Assembly (NCBI GenBank): GCA_019155185.1
Contig: CM032804.1
Coordinates: forward strand, 5,118,492 to 5,182,491
Reading direction: 5' to 3'
DNA from: Beaufortia kweichowensis
Lineage: Eukaryota > Chordata > Actinopteri > Cypriniformes > Gastromyzontidae
DNA length: 64,000 nt
Shown: positions 1-10,642 of the stretch, one piece after another
How the letters are laid out: every line of letters starts with the position of its first letter
Position numbering within the stretch: the stretch's first letter is position 1
The notes under the pieces: model-generated
What the model saw: the letters and a program-made list of their open reading frames with translations, nothing else
Database searches by the model: none
What the model was told of the DNA's origin: nothing
Made by a program: the position numbers and the translations under genes

Positions 1-2435
1 GATGATACAGGAGTTCTCCTAAGCCTTGATCACAGACAGATCACGAGCGGTTTCATAGTAAACTGGACTTCTATGACTAAAAGTATTTTTTAAAGAGGAG
101 TATTCAAGTAGAAAACTACAATATATGTGTCTGCTCGGATACACAAAAACAGCAGAATCATAAGAAAGGCTTATATTAAGCATCATTATGGTTTGAATGA
201 TCTAAATGGTCAGGTTTCAGTTGTTTTGAGATTATGAAATAACAACACATACCGAGAAGAGAAACATCAACCTTTATCACTGTGCTTCTGTTTGGAGGTG
301 TGTATGTATGGTCTGTTTTGCATTGATAACCAAGATCAACATCACCATGATTTTCCTTTCACAATTGTATTTATTGTGAACATATAAAAAACTTTGTCGC
401 CCTCTCCTGGCCATGTGTATAACACTCATATTCTGTTGGGATTGGCTTTCCAGAGATTGGTTATTATAGAAACCCCTAACTGTAAGTGTAAAAATATTAT
501 TACAATTTTTAAAAATCCATTAATATTATTTTACTCTTTTTTTAATGTTTATTTTCCTGACATAATCTAAACTGCTAGATGGTACTCAATCAGATAACAC
601 TGATGTTATTAAACTTCAGTTTACAATTAGTTCTCACTGGATTGGAAACACTCATGAATAAACAAAACCCGACTGGGTTATTAAGGCTCGGTTGTGCACA
701 GCCCCGCACGAGATCTGTAGCATTGTGATCACACCATATAACAGAGGAAACACTCGACATAATCTTTATACAGCCAGCGGACATATACACATATGTGAAA
801 TGATTATCCTCCATGGAATCCCCTGAGAGGTTGTAAGTTTCCTATAAAAATGTACATATGGTAATAAATGAAGAATGTAATTTAACCGCATGCAGATGCA
901 CATGTCCACAAGTGTATGTGTTCTGTAATGAGAAAGTATGAATACTGGCAACTGTAAAACCTGACAGCCAAAATAAACACTGGACTGTGACACTTATGAG
1001 GACATAGAAAGGTCATGTATTTTTCACTAGATTTACTATGATGTACCATATGTATTATAAACTACACCAAACAGGGATTTTTCTGCCTAGAGGCATCGTA
1101 CAATACAACCTTCCTCCCATATCTACTTGTCTTTCTGCCTGTCCCCTTGTCTGTCTTCCTCTCTGTATAATAATATCCATTTCCACAGGACTCTTATACT
1201 TGCATCTTCTTCTTCAAAACCCAGACTTCTCCAGAGAGTGTTCAATATCTTCAGACACCACTAACATTAGAAGAGACACAGTATGTCACAACACTTTGTT
1301 TATGTGCCGTAGTTGATAGTTCATTTTAGCATTCCAGTTCTGTCATTTGTTCTCACTGTGCGTCTGGGTTCGTGGTACCCGAGAGGCACCTCACAGCCTG
1401 ATATGAGATGTAATCTAGCAGGCAGGAGCCTCTGGCATGAGCGGAGACAGCCTGTGATCACAGCGCTGTTATGTCCTTGCTTTCTATCTCAGGGGGTGGA
1501 AGAGGGAAGGTTTAGGGTAGAGCCCATGGCCATGTAACTATTTGGCCAACTGATGATAAACTAAAACACACGTGAATTATAAAACTATAAAGTGTGGCAG
1601 AATGTGAAGAATAGGGTTTTAAACATTTTGTGTCCAAAGGCCATAGTCATAAGACTGATTTTTTTCTTACATTAGTGATATTGTAAATAAAACAGTGATG
1701 TTTTATTTATGAACTTTTTATATTATTTTCTTTCCTAGGCTTGTAGTTTTGTTGAGGTATGGGCTGTATAGAGTATTTTGCACAGTAAGCACATCACTGG
1801 ACCCTGATGAGCTTTGGTAAGTCATTGTGTCTAAACACAGACAGGAAATTCCTGAGGGCTGGCAGATTTGATGGGCTATAAAGCCAAAACAGACCCACAT
1901 GGATAGTTGTTTAATCTCCAGGATCAGCGGCCAATCGTACACCGATACAGAAAAAGCTGTGACAAACGTCACATGGCACGTCTCACTCACTGCTGATGTC
2001 GACACTTTCTCTCCGTGAGCTCCCAAACGGTCATCAAAATCACATTATCTTCCCCGGATAATGTATACACTCCATTGCCTGAAAAACAAATCCCATGATT
2101 CATTGCAATGATGATGTTTTATGTTTTATTATGAGCAATGCCTCATTAACCGTAGCCTTACGCCATGTCGTTATTTTAATAAACAATATCCATTATATGT
2201 GAAATCTTGGACGTTGTATTTACACTACTCTTAAAGTACGTGACATGCATTCCCAGTGATTTTGAATTAATGTTATTTATTGTTGTCTGTCACAGAAACC
2301 TCATACGGCAGTGCAAAGACTCTATTGTATTGCTATGCTAAATACAGTGTTTTGTTATGGACCTCACCAAACACAAAAGCCCACTTTCAGCCTTGATCTT
2401 GCTAAGCTCATCCCTCACGTGGTGTCACCGTCTCT
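1..2435. other. intergenic region, no gene recognised
   Basis: No open reading frame here has conserved protein features or plausible splice sites that I can join into a gene. The longest frames are about 100 codons, with the composition expected by chance. The stretch is AT-rich, ordinary fish intergenic DNA. The part nearest 2435 should include regulatory DNA for grifin, but I cannot name a specific lens enhancer site. Confidence 0.5.
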
Positions 2436-2503
2436 TTAAATGATCTCTCTGCTCCAAAACAGATCCAGCTGGAAGCCGATCAATACACAGCACTGCTGAC
2501 AAG

Positions 2504-5500
2504 ATGACATTACGGGTAAGGAAAACACCCTCTGCTGAACTGCAAACACCATCAGGTCAGGTTTGCTTACTCTGTTGTGAAATGCTACAACATTTATTTA
2601 CTTTTTCACAACTATACTAACATTTACTGAACCTGTTAACTGTCACCGTTCCACAGGAGGAACAACTGAAGTCTATTTACTTTAATATTTCATAGCTGAA
2701 TTCTAATCTTAGAAATGATCTAATCTTAGATTAAAATATTGATAGAAAGGTCTAAGACTTAAGAATAAACATTTGACAATTAATTAATAAAAAAAGTTAA
2801 TGTTATTTTTAAAAATATAAAATGTTAAAAATTAAAATAAAATAAAAATTAAATGATTAAAAACATTTCGAAAAAATGTAGTTCGTATGTATTTTCATGT
2901 GTATTATGTAAATTATTTAGGTTATTACAATGGATATATATATGATATGGTATGATATGATAAAAATGTATTTTTGTCAGTTATTTGTGTTCCATGGAAT
3001 AAGTAAGCATACAGGTTTGGAACGTCATTTGGTGAGTTGGTAAAGAGTTTCATTTTTGGATGAACTATCTCTTTAACTCTTCATCTGCAAAGCTCATCAG
3101 TCAGCCTCTCTCTGCCCGCTAAACTAATGATGCTTTAATTATTTTCTATGCCACTGCTTTCAGAGTAATGGGGACATTAAATAGCCTTGGTTTCAATCTA
3201 GAGAGTACTCCATCACTACCTGTGAAATACCCACAGACTTCCACTGACGTCTCAATGACTTGTCAATCAATGACTTTGAAACTGAAACTCCATCCATGTA
3301 CTTATATAGCACAAACGTCAGAATCTGTTGCATAGATGCAGCTTGTTGCTGCTCAAATATGCTGTAAAATCTTGCAGAGACTGCAGTGAATCCAGCATAA
3401 CAATGATTAAAACACCATGGCAGGTTTTAAAATTCCCCATCGGATACCCAAACAATCCAAACTGACAGCCTGTGGCACTGAGATCTATAAATGTAGCTCA
3501 TAATCCAGATAACAGAGCATGTGGTACTGCACTGATGGACATTAAAGTCTCAGATGAAGCAGGTGCTGGCAAATGAAGCTGAACCGATACTGCGGATGCG
3601 AGCATAGTCCTGTGACGTCTCGCTTCTGTTCAAAGTCTCTCATGTGCTTTTATCCATCACTGAGTTTTAGCATTCTCTGTATCGGTCTCATTCTGCTGTC
3701 AGCCAGCCCTGTATCTTCATACTGCTTCAATCATCTGTTTGTTAAACTGCTTCCATAAGAAAGGTATATGTGAAAGTAGCACATGCCAATAGTAGATTTA
3801 CCTATAACATCATTTTGTGAATCTAAAATCGTGGTGACCACTCAGTACAGTTTGTTTCTTTGGACAATACTAAATAATAGTACACTCATTTTATTCAGAG
3901 GTAATCGATATGACCAGTTACATGAAGACCACAAAAAAGTCTTAGATATCAAAATGAAATAATAGTACTTGTTATATTATATAATGTCACATCAGGGTAC
4001 AGAAGATTGCTTTAATTTCCCAGTTTCGTTCATAACCAGCCGTAACCATGCAGTAAAAGAGAGGTCTAATCATTTATGATTAAGTCGGAGATGAGATTTC
4101 TAAAAAGGTTCAAGTGTAATTAGACTATTTTTTACTCTTCAGCACCCTGGACTTCCTGGACTGTAAATGCTCCATATATCAGATATATCTGACAGATCAA
4201 CTTGGCTGATAATTAATCTTATCGGTGTTTTATTATTATAAATATTAACTGATAACCTTGCTTTATTTAATTGATTAACGAAAGCAGTAACCTACCCTTG
4301 TGTCAAAAACAGCAATGTTCCTAAAAAGTAGTATGTTTGTATAGTAAATGTTGTGCTGAAAATGCATTACATGTATGTGCATTTCAATTGCTAGAATGAA
4401 TCTATATACTTAATGTATATATTAGCATCAACATTATTTTCTAGCTCTAATTAACAGTAATGGTAATTGAAAATCTCATATAGAGAGCTTTGTATTCATT
4501 TGTGAAAGTGATGTTGGTAATGTTTTTATTGTTTCAGTTTGAGGCTTCCTGTCCTGATGGTCTGTGTCCAGGATGGAGTGTTATTCTGAAAGGAGAAACC
4601 CCAGCAGAGGCAAACAAGTAAGTATTTCTTACAGTAGATGAAAACACAGTTAGTTAGATGGAGCAGGATGGGTGTTTCTATGGTGTTTCTGTTGATAAGA
4701 GAGATTTACACTTTGTTATTACTCTCTTAAGAATGGACAATAAGGTCTGCCAATGAACCATGAAAGAGATGAAAACTATAGCTAAAGTAATGTAATATTG
4801 ATGTTTTTTCAATAAACCAGCATGGCATATGATTATAGTTTTATTTGTAGATGTGTCTATATTCTGTCACCTATGTCTGTTTAATGCTTTTATATGAGAA
4901 TAAATACATCAGCTTCAGTACCAGGAAACCTAAATTACTTAATGTGGAAGCCAACACAAAATGAAGATTTACCCTCTTAACTTGCAAGTTCATACTGTAA
5001 ATTATCTATTGGTACATGTTATTCTAAAAGAAAAAATAACCTTAAATCACAATGTAATAAATAGTTTTTCCTCTGAAATGGTTTTCTTGTTCAACTGATG
5101 TCATTCAGGCTCTTGAACAATCTTAACCAATATCCAGCAATTTACAAATTTAGGCAAATTCACAAAAATGTCTGGCTCTGTAATTGTATGGAGCACTCAC
5201 TTGTCATGATCTAATCAATTCCTAGTGAAAAAGTTTGTTCGCACTGAATGCACTGTTATCCTCATAAACCCTAACATTAAGGATGTGAAATGAATATTAG
5301 AAATATAATCTGGGTCAAATGTTATTGTTCTCTCATAATTTAGCTGAAATTTCCCTCTAGAAACGCTCTAGAGAAGTCTCATCATATTTTTATGACACCC
5401 CCTCAACCAGCTGTCTCGGTTTCAGCAAAATGATTTGTTCATTATAACGAATGTGTCTCACTCTCCCCGAGGTTTGAGATCAATTTCCTGTGTGACCGGG

Positions 5501-5903
5501 ATGACAGAATAGCCTTTCATTTTAACCCTCGCTTCACTGAATCTGATATCATCTGCAACTCCTTCATGGCAAACCATTGGGGAAAGGAGGAGAGGTGCAG
5601 TAACTTTCCCTTTGGAATAAAAGAGCCTTTTCAGGTGACGAAGTGTCATGCACTTTATTATTGACAAAGCATCACACGCAATGCAATTATTTTGATGAGG
5701 GTTGATGGTGATTTAATCAGCATCGATTCTTTGTTTCAGATTGAAATTTACTCGACAATGAACACTTCCATGTTTACATTGACGACTCCAAGATTATGCA
5801 GTATAAACACCGTGTGGAAGACCTGAAGACCGTCACTAAACTACAAGTAGTGAATGACGTCAATATTTCCTCTTTGGAGATGACCAAAAAACATTTTTAC
5901 TGA
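2504..5903 (+). CDS. grifin: grifin, lens galectin-related protein, with a frameshift in the last exon
   Basis: GRIFIN is a prototype galectin that in vertebrates accumulates as a soluble, crystallin-like protein of lens fibre cells. Coding exons are 2504-2515 (MTLR), 4538-4617, 5472-5634 and 5740-5903, all with GT-AG junctions and matching phases. An undamaged reading would give 139 residues, close to the 144 of human GRIFIN. The galectin sugar-site residues are visible: H47, N49, R51, I58 in place of the usual Val, N60, W67, E70 and R72. In exon 4 the frame breaks at about 5755-5757, where one base is missing. Frame 0 reads I-E-I-Y-S-T and then 20-odd unrelated residues to a stop at 5824-5826. 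The galectin sequence ([14 protein letters not shown]) resumes in the next frame from 5757 and ends at a TGA at 5901-5903. As written the product loses the C-terminal beta strands. This is either a pseudogenising mutation or a homopolymer error (AA for AAA). Gene identity is firm; functional status is open. Confidence 0.87.
2984..3076. repeat. MITE remnant in grifin intron 1
   Basis: Reads ttgtgttccatggaataagt, then acaggtttggaacgtcattt and ends gatgaactatctcttta. This is the right arm of the agggatagttcac palindromic family. Confidence 0.6.
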
Positions 5904-6097
5904 GGCTGTGTACGGCTGGGCTGAGAGTTATGACAGCTACATGAGCCTTTGTTTGTTTACAGTGGTTATTGTATGTTTGATGTTTCTGTTTACATACCTG
6001 GTGATCATTTTCCTCTTAGGTTCATTTTCTGGTGAAGAAGTGGTTATTAGTATTGATATGCCTTGATATTGAAACTCCATAATTATACAAACCTATG

Positions 6098-6103
6098 AAT
6101 AAA
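6098..6103 (+). terminator. grifin polyadenylation signal AATAAA
   Basis: A canonical AATAAA lies about 195 bases after the last grifin stop, followed by a T/G-rich stretch. It is the first such hexamer after the coding end on the plus strand. It gives a short 3' UTR, as expected for a highly expressed small lens protein. Confidence 0.6.
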
Positions 6104-6365
6104 TTTGATGTTTGAAAAGACATGTTTGGGTGGCTTTGAAATTCATAGTTGTGTAACTTAAGACTATAATGAAAATACAAAATAATACTGGTCATATTGA
6201 CATAAAGCTACTTCAAAGAGTTTTACAATAAAAATATACACACTAACAAAATTATGTAAACACTCCTGCACAAATAATAAATGAACAAAATTACTAAAAC
6301 AACTAAAATTCGACTACAGCACGAAAAAATGTGTTTCCGAGTAAGACGTCAATAAACGTCAAGAT

Positions 6366-6384
6366 CAAGGGTTCAAGTCCCAGA
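6366..6384 (+). repeat. tRNA-like B-box remnant, possible SINE head
   Basis: A short segment resembles a tRNA-type B box (GGTTCAAGTCCC). It sits in intergenic sequence with no foldable tRNA around it, so a decayed tRNA-derived SINE is the likeliest source. Weak evidence. Confidence 0.25.
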
Positions 6385-6767
6385 GAATAATGCATATGTA
6401 CTGATTCTAATTTATAGCCTAAATGCACAAAAACAATACCAGTCTAACTTTAATTTCGACAATGTCGTAAGCCATCACATTATGTTGTACATAACATATT
6501 AGTTATTATCTACCCGATCGATCATATTTATCATCCAACACAAACCCACAGAAAAAAACAGGATTAAAGTATGTACAGTTTCAACCTTTCCATCATTTCT
6601 CGGTTCATTTCACAGCTTTCTCGCCACCTCCGCAAGTTTAATTATACAGCGATCAACACCTCAGTACAAGGAGCGATGAGGTGAGTGTCGCGCATGACGG
6701 GGACGCGCCTCACTTCTGCCAGCAGAGACCGAGACGCATCTTAAAGACTCGCCGCAGCCGCAGCCGC

Positions 6768-6838
6768 TCATTTCCTCATCACACTGCCCATCTCTGACAG
6801 CACCTGCTACTTCCAGATGTCTGGCAACCTCTTGGTAT
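6768..6838 (+). other. possible 5'-UTR exon of the downstream GPCR
   Basis: A locally GC-rich, CpG-containing stretch (about 6600-6840) ends in CTCTTG followed by GTATGC, a usable splice donor. A matching acceptor (tttttatag) lies at 7400-7408, upstream of the GPCR start. Joining them gives only a short upstream frame (MSGNLL then RPLA and stop), so this would be an untranslated leader exon with a uORF. No transcript evidence; inferred from splice-like sequence only. Confidence 0.22.
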
Positions 6839-7158
6839 GCATTTTTATTACTCGAAATACTTTATTTACGAATTTCTGCACAATGGCGCTGACTTAGAAT
6901 GCCGTTTAAATATGTAAAGCAAAATAATGCGCGGAGGACGTAAATGAATAAATACAGAGAAGAGAAAGTGACAAAAGTTACAAACGCGACAAATTTAAAG
7001 GATTTCCTATTAGAATTTCTAAAATGTCGTGATGTAACAATAATAAGGTTTATTATTAATTTATTTATTTTGAGCTGCAGACTGCTTGCTATGTGGTTTC
7101 AAATCATGGGAGTTTACATTTTTTTAAATGAGAAATGAGAGAAAAACAAAGAAACCAG

Positions 7159-7216
7159 ATAGATAGATAGATAGATAGATGGATGGATGGATGGATGGAT
7201 GGATGAATAGATAGAT
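7159..7216 (+). repeat. tetranucleotide microsatellite (GATA/GATG)n
   Basis: An uninterrupted run of GATA units passes into GATG units and back to GATA. It is a compound tetranucleotide repeat of about 58 bases between grifin and the GPCR, likely polymorphic in length. Confidence 0.9.
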
Positions 7217-7547
7217 TAAAATAGAAAAAGAGAGTTCATTCGCTATTCTGTGCTATCAGTTCATTTGTTTCATTTAACAATTTTTAATGAAGCATGAAAT
7301 TAGTTCTTCAAAATTATAATTTAATTACTTCGGTCATTGTTTTGAATGTTATGGTTAGATTTCTTATCAGTTTTAATTTCCCTCCTAATGTGTGCTATGT
7401 TTTTATAGCGTCCACTTGCTTAAATCCTGGTTTCCCGTACTTTATCCTTTCTGGCTCTGGGATGTTCGAACTACTCTTTGGATTCGGACATCTGTCTGTG
7501 AAAACATCACATTTATTTTCCGAGCCTTTAAGAGCAACATAAGAACT

Positions 7548-8799
7548 ATGAATTTCACCACAGGCAAAAAAGAACTGCAGCTCACAAACATTTTGTTGCC
7601 TTTAAATGGCTCTTTCCATGGAGCTGAGGACTTCAGGAGTGATGTTTTCCTCCACCAAAGTGGAGAACTGGAGAGACTTCTGCTGCTAACAATCAAGGAG
7701 CCCACAACCATCGCCCTCACTGTAATGTATTCACTATCATTCGTAGTGGGCTTCATTGGAAATCTCATGGCTATTCGAATGCTCACCTGCCAGAGGAGTA
7801 ATAGGATGCAGAGCATCAGTGCCACCCGGAGTTTACTCATCAACTTGGCAGTTTGTGACCTAATGGTGGTTTGTATCTGCATGCCAATCACGCTCGGCCA
7901 CACCATCTACACCGCGTGGATCTACGGAGACCTCCTGTGTAGAGCCGTCCCATTCATCCAAGCTGTGTCGGTTTCAGCAAGCGTTCTGAGTCTGACCGTC
8001 ATCAGCATAAACAGATACTACAGCGTTCACAGTCCACTGAATTCCCTCTCCTACTTCACACAAAAAGATCTACATCACCATCGTGTGCGTGTGGGTCCTG
8101 TCCTCTGCAATTTGTGCACCTCTGCTCTTCATGATCAAGCTGGACGAGATCCACCTGATCGACATCACCGTGCCCATTTGCAGGGAGCTGTGGCCGCAGG
8201 CGAGACTCAAACAGCTGTACAATGTGCTTCTTTTTGTTGCTCTCTACTGCTTACCTGTGACGTTCAACCTGATCATCAGTTTCCTGACCGGCAGGAAGCT
8301 CTGGAAGGCTTCTCAACATTTCGCCGACTTCGATCCGCACAGCCAGGCCATGCACGCCTCGCGCCTGAAGATGCGCAAGAAGATCGCCAAGGTGGTGGTC
8401 ACTTTGGTCCTCCTGTTCGCCGTCTCCTGGCTCCCGCTCTACGTGGCAGATATTCTCATTGATCGGGAGGTTCATCCGCCCAACTGGGTTTTGCAGGGTC
8501 GCCCTTTTGCCCAATGGCTAGGCCTTACTAATTCCAGCCTCAATCCCATCTGCTATTGCTTTTTAGGGGATCTGTACCGTTCTGCCAGAGCAGTCAGGTC
8601 GAAGTATCATCAGAGGATGCTCTCCGTCCTTAGATCCTCCAGCTCTGTTAAACTGTCTAGTTTGCTCTCACTCAGAAACCAGCAATCTGGTCGGCGCCCA
8701 GGTGCCGTAAGCCAGGTGTCAGTGGAGACCCTGTCCGACTGGTGTTCCAATAACAGCCAGATGGTGTCTCTCCACAGTCTCGCAGAGAGGACGGTTTAA
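7548..8799 (+). CDS. class A peptide-type GPCR, family not assigned, with an internal frameshift
   Basis: This intronless gene encodes a seven-helix rhodopsin-family receptor. I chose the ATG at 7548 over the one at 7392 because it begins a normal extracellular tail with sequons N2-F-T and N20-G-S. Helix markers are N72 in a G-N pair (TM1), L-A-V-C-D with D104 (TM2), C131 (start of TM3), N155-R156-Y157 in place of D/E-R-Y, S-W-L-P in TM6, and N-P-I-C-Y in TM7. The C tail is rich in Ser and basic residues. The frame breaks in the A run at 8062-8066, just after Y-F-T-Q in intracellular loop 2, and the receptor sequence continues one frame over (K-I-Y-I-T-I-V) to the TAA at 8797. One A fewer would give 416 residues. 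As written, translation leaves the receptor frame after about 173 residues and stops at 8462. Its look is that of the beta-group peptide receptors (cholecystokinin, orexin, NPFF-like), but I do not recognise the orthologue. Confidence 0.78.
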
Positions 8800-9062
8800 A
8801 GAAGTGATACTGAATTATCAATCTTGTTGTCTGGACGCTTACTACTTAAGATGAAAAAGGACGCACTTAAGCGTTGTTCATTCACCTTTTGTTCTGTGAA
8901 ATAGCATGCAGTTCTGTTCTATGAAAATAGCAAAGTGCTTTTATTATTAGCATATAGATTGTATCTGTAATTAACTGTCCACAGATGCACTGCTTTTCCA
9001 TATGCATTGTACAAGAATAATCAATGTAAGTTGCTTGATTTAGAATAGGACCTTGAAAGTGT

Positions 9063-9068
9063 AAATAA
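9063..9068 (+). terminator. GPCR polyadenylation signal AATAAA
   Basis: The first canonical AATAAA on the plus strand after the GPCR stop, about 265 bases downstream, followed by a T/G-rich stretch. It would end a short 3' UTR. Confidence 0.5.
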
Positions 9069-9124
9069 AGAACAGTCTTTTGTAGCTATAAACATAACTG
9101 ACATAGATTGTACATAAATGTAAC

Positions 9125-9290
9125 TCCATCTGTGAAATCCAGGCTAAAGTCTTGTAATCTAATGTTGAGAGTAGGAGCATTAATTTCTCTAGGATTTCAA
9201 TCTTTGACTTAGTCTTACTCACTCAATATTAAAGATATATGGTTGTATTTTTACAGAATTCTTTACATAATGTGGGAGGATTTTATATAG
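9125..9290 (+). repeat. dispersed repeat, copy 1
   Basis: This segment shares diverged sequence with two other places in the window. Its first part (tctgtgaaatccaggctaaa and onward) matches about 12640-12685. Its second part (gatttcaatctttgac and onward, through acagaattctttacat) matches about 49910-50000. The three copies define an interspersed repeat that I cannot assign to a named family. Confidence 0.55.
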
Positions 9291-10490
9291 TAAATCACAA
9301 AAAATGAGCTGGATTTCAACAGGAAGGGTCACAAATGTTTAGCTTCTTGTTTAAAAAGCAGGACAGATGCATTTTGATTGATGGTTCAAAAACTGTATAG
9401 TAGGAAGTAATTTCCCAAACACTTTATGAACATACAAGCATGTACATCTGCATTCATGAACATCACTTTCAGATTGAATAGATGATAAAAAAAGAATGCA
9501 TGAATGATGGTCAGAATGTAGAGCTCTTAAATGCCTTGTGAAGTTTTCATTCATGGCAGTTCTATTGAATTAAATGTACTGTGCTTGATTGTGAATACAT
9601 GTGTACTTGCATTTTTCAATGAAAACCAATAAGACCGAAATTGGTTCACTAATCACAGCAGCCAGGGTCTAAAATCTTTTAAATGGGAATCCATTCATAC
9701 ACTAAATATGCACACAATTTCACATCAAGCAGTCCACTTCTTTTCATTTCTCCCATCATGAGACATTTATTTACTATGGTGAGATTTTAAAAGCAAGAGA
9801 TCCAGAAAAAGGCTTAAAAGATTATATAATAAGAAACCTTAATATTTTGTTTGTTAGATGAAATCCAGAAAAAACTACAACAATACAGTGAAATAAGACT
9901 CCACATGAAGTCAAAGAGACACTCCATCTTCCCGTTCCACAGATGTGTTATCAGCATCACCAGCATTGCCCTTCATATTCATGCTAATTCAGATTAGGAA
10001 CTGTCACTTCACTCAGTGTGTAGAATGGGGCTTGATTAGCCTATAATACACAATAATGGTATTTCACTTTAGTAAGAGCGAGCAACTACTGAGAGCAGAT
10101 TTTGGAAGCTGATGAATAGTAATTTTGTTCAGGAGAGTTACTCTGCGCTGTTATTAGCCGGGGCTCAGTGGCACGTCTGTCACAGGAACAGGGCGTCATA
10201 GAAAGTACGAGGAGAGCTTCTTGAATGATAAGCTGGTTTATGAGTATCTTAAAACAGATGGTATCATCCCTCTAGATGCGCCGGCATCAAATTTATATTT
10301 TAATCCAACACGTTCTGTTTACTCAGACATCTAACGTTTGCATTCAAGTGAGAGCGCAATGGACAATTACACTGTAAACACTGCCATGCTGTCCAACCAG
10401 GCCTGCGTCACATTTGTTTATCTGTTTTCAATTAAGCAGTTGGCTAATTCCATTTACACAAACTCAATAAGGCACATCAAACACTGCACT
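9291..10490. other. intergenic region, nothing coding seen
   Basis: AT-rich sequence with no splice-consistent coding frame, RNA gene or clear repeat that I can identify. It lies downstream of the GPCR and before the first long (TA)n array. Confidence 0.5.

Positions 10491-10642
<152 letters not shown>

Noticed and set aside
7392..7547. Upstream ATG at 7392 as the GPCR start
   Set aside because: The extra 52 residues look like translated leader and contain a likely splice acceptor at 7408. The Met at 7548 begins a normal glycosylated tail.
7442..7906. 154-codon frame antisense to the GPCR
   Set aside because: A shadow of the receptor coding strand with no family features.
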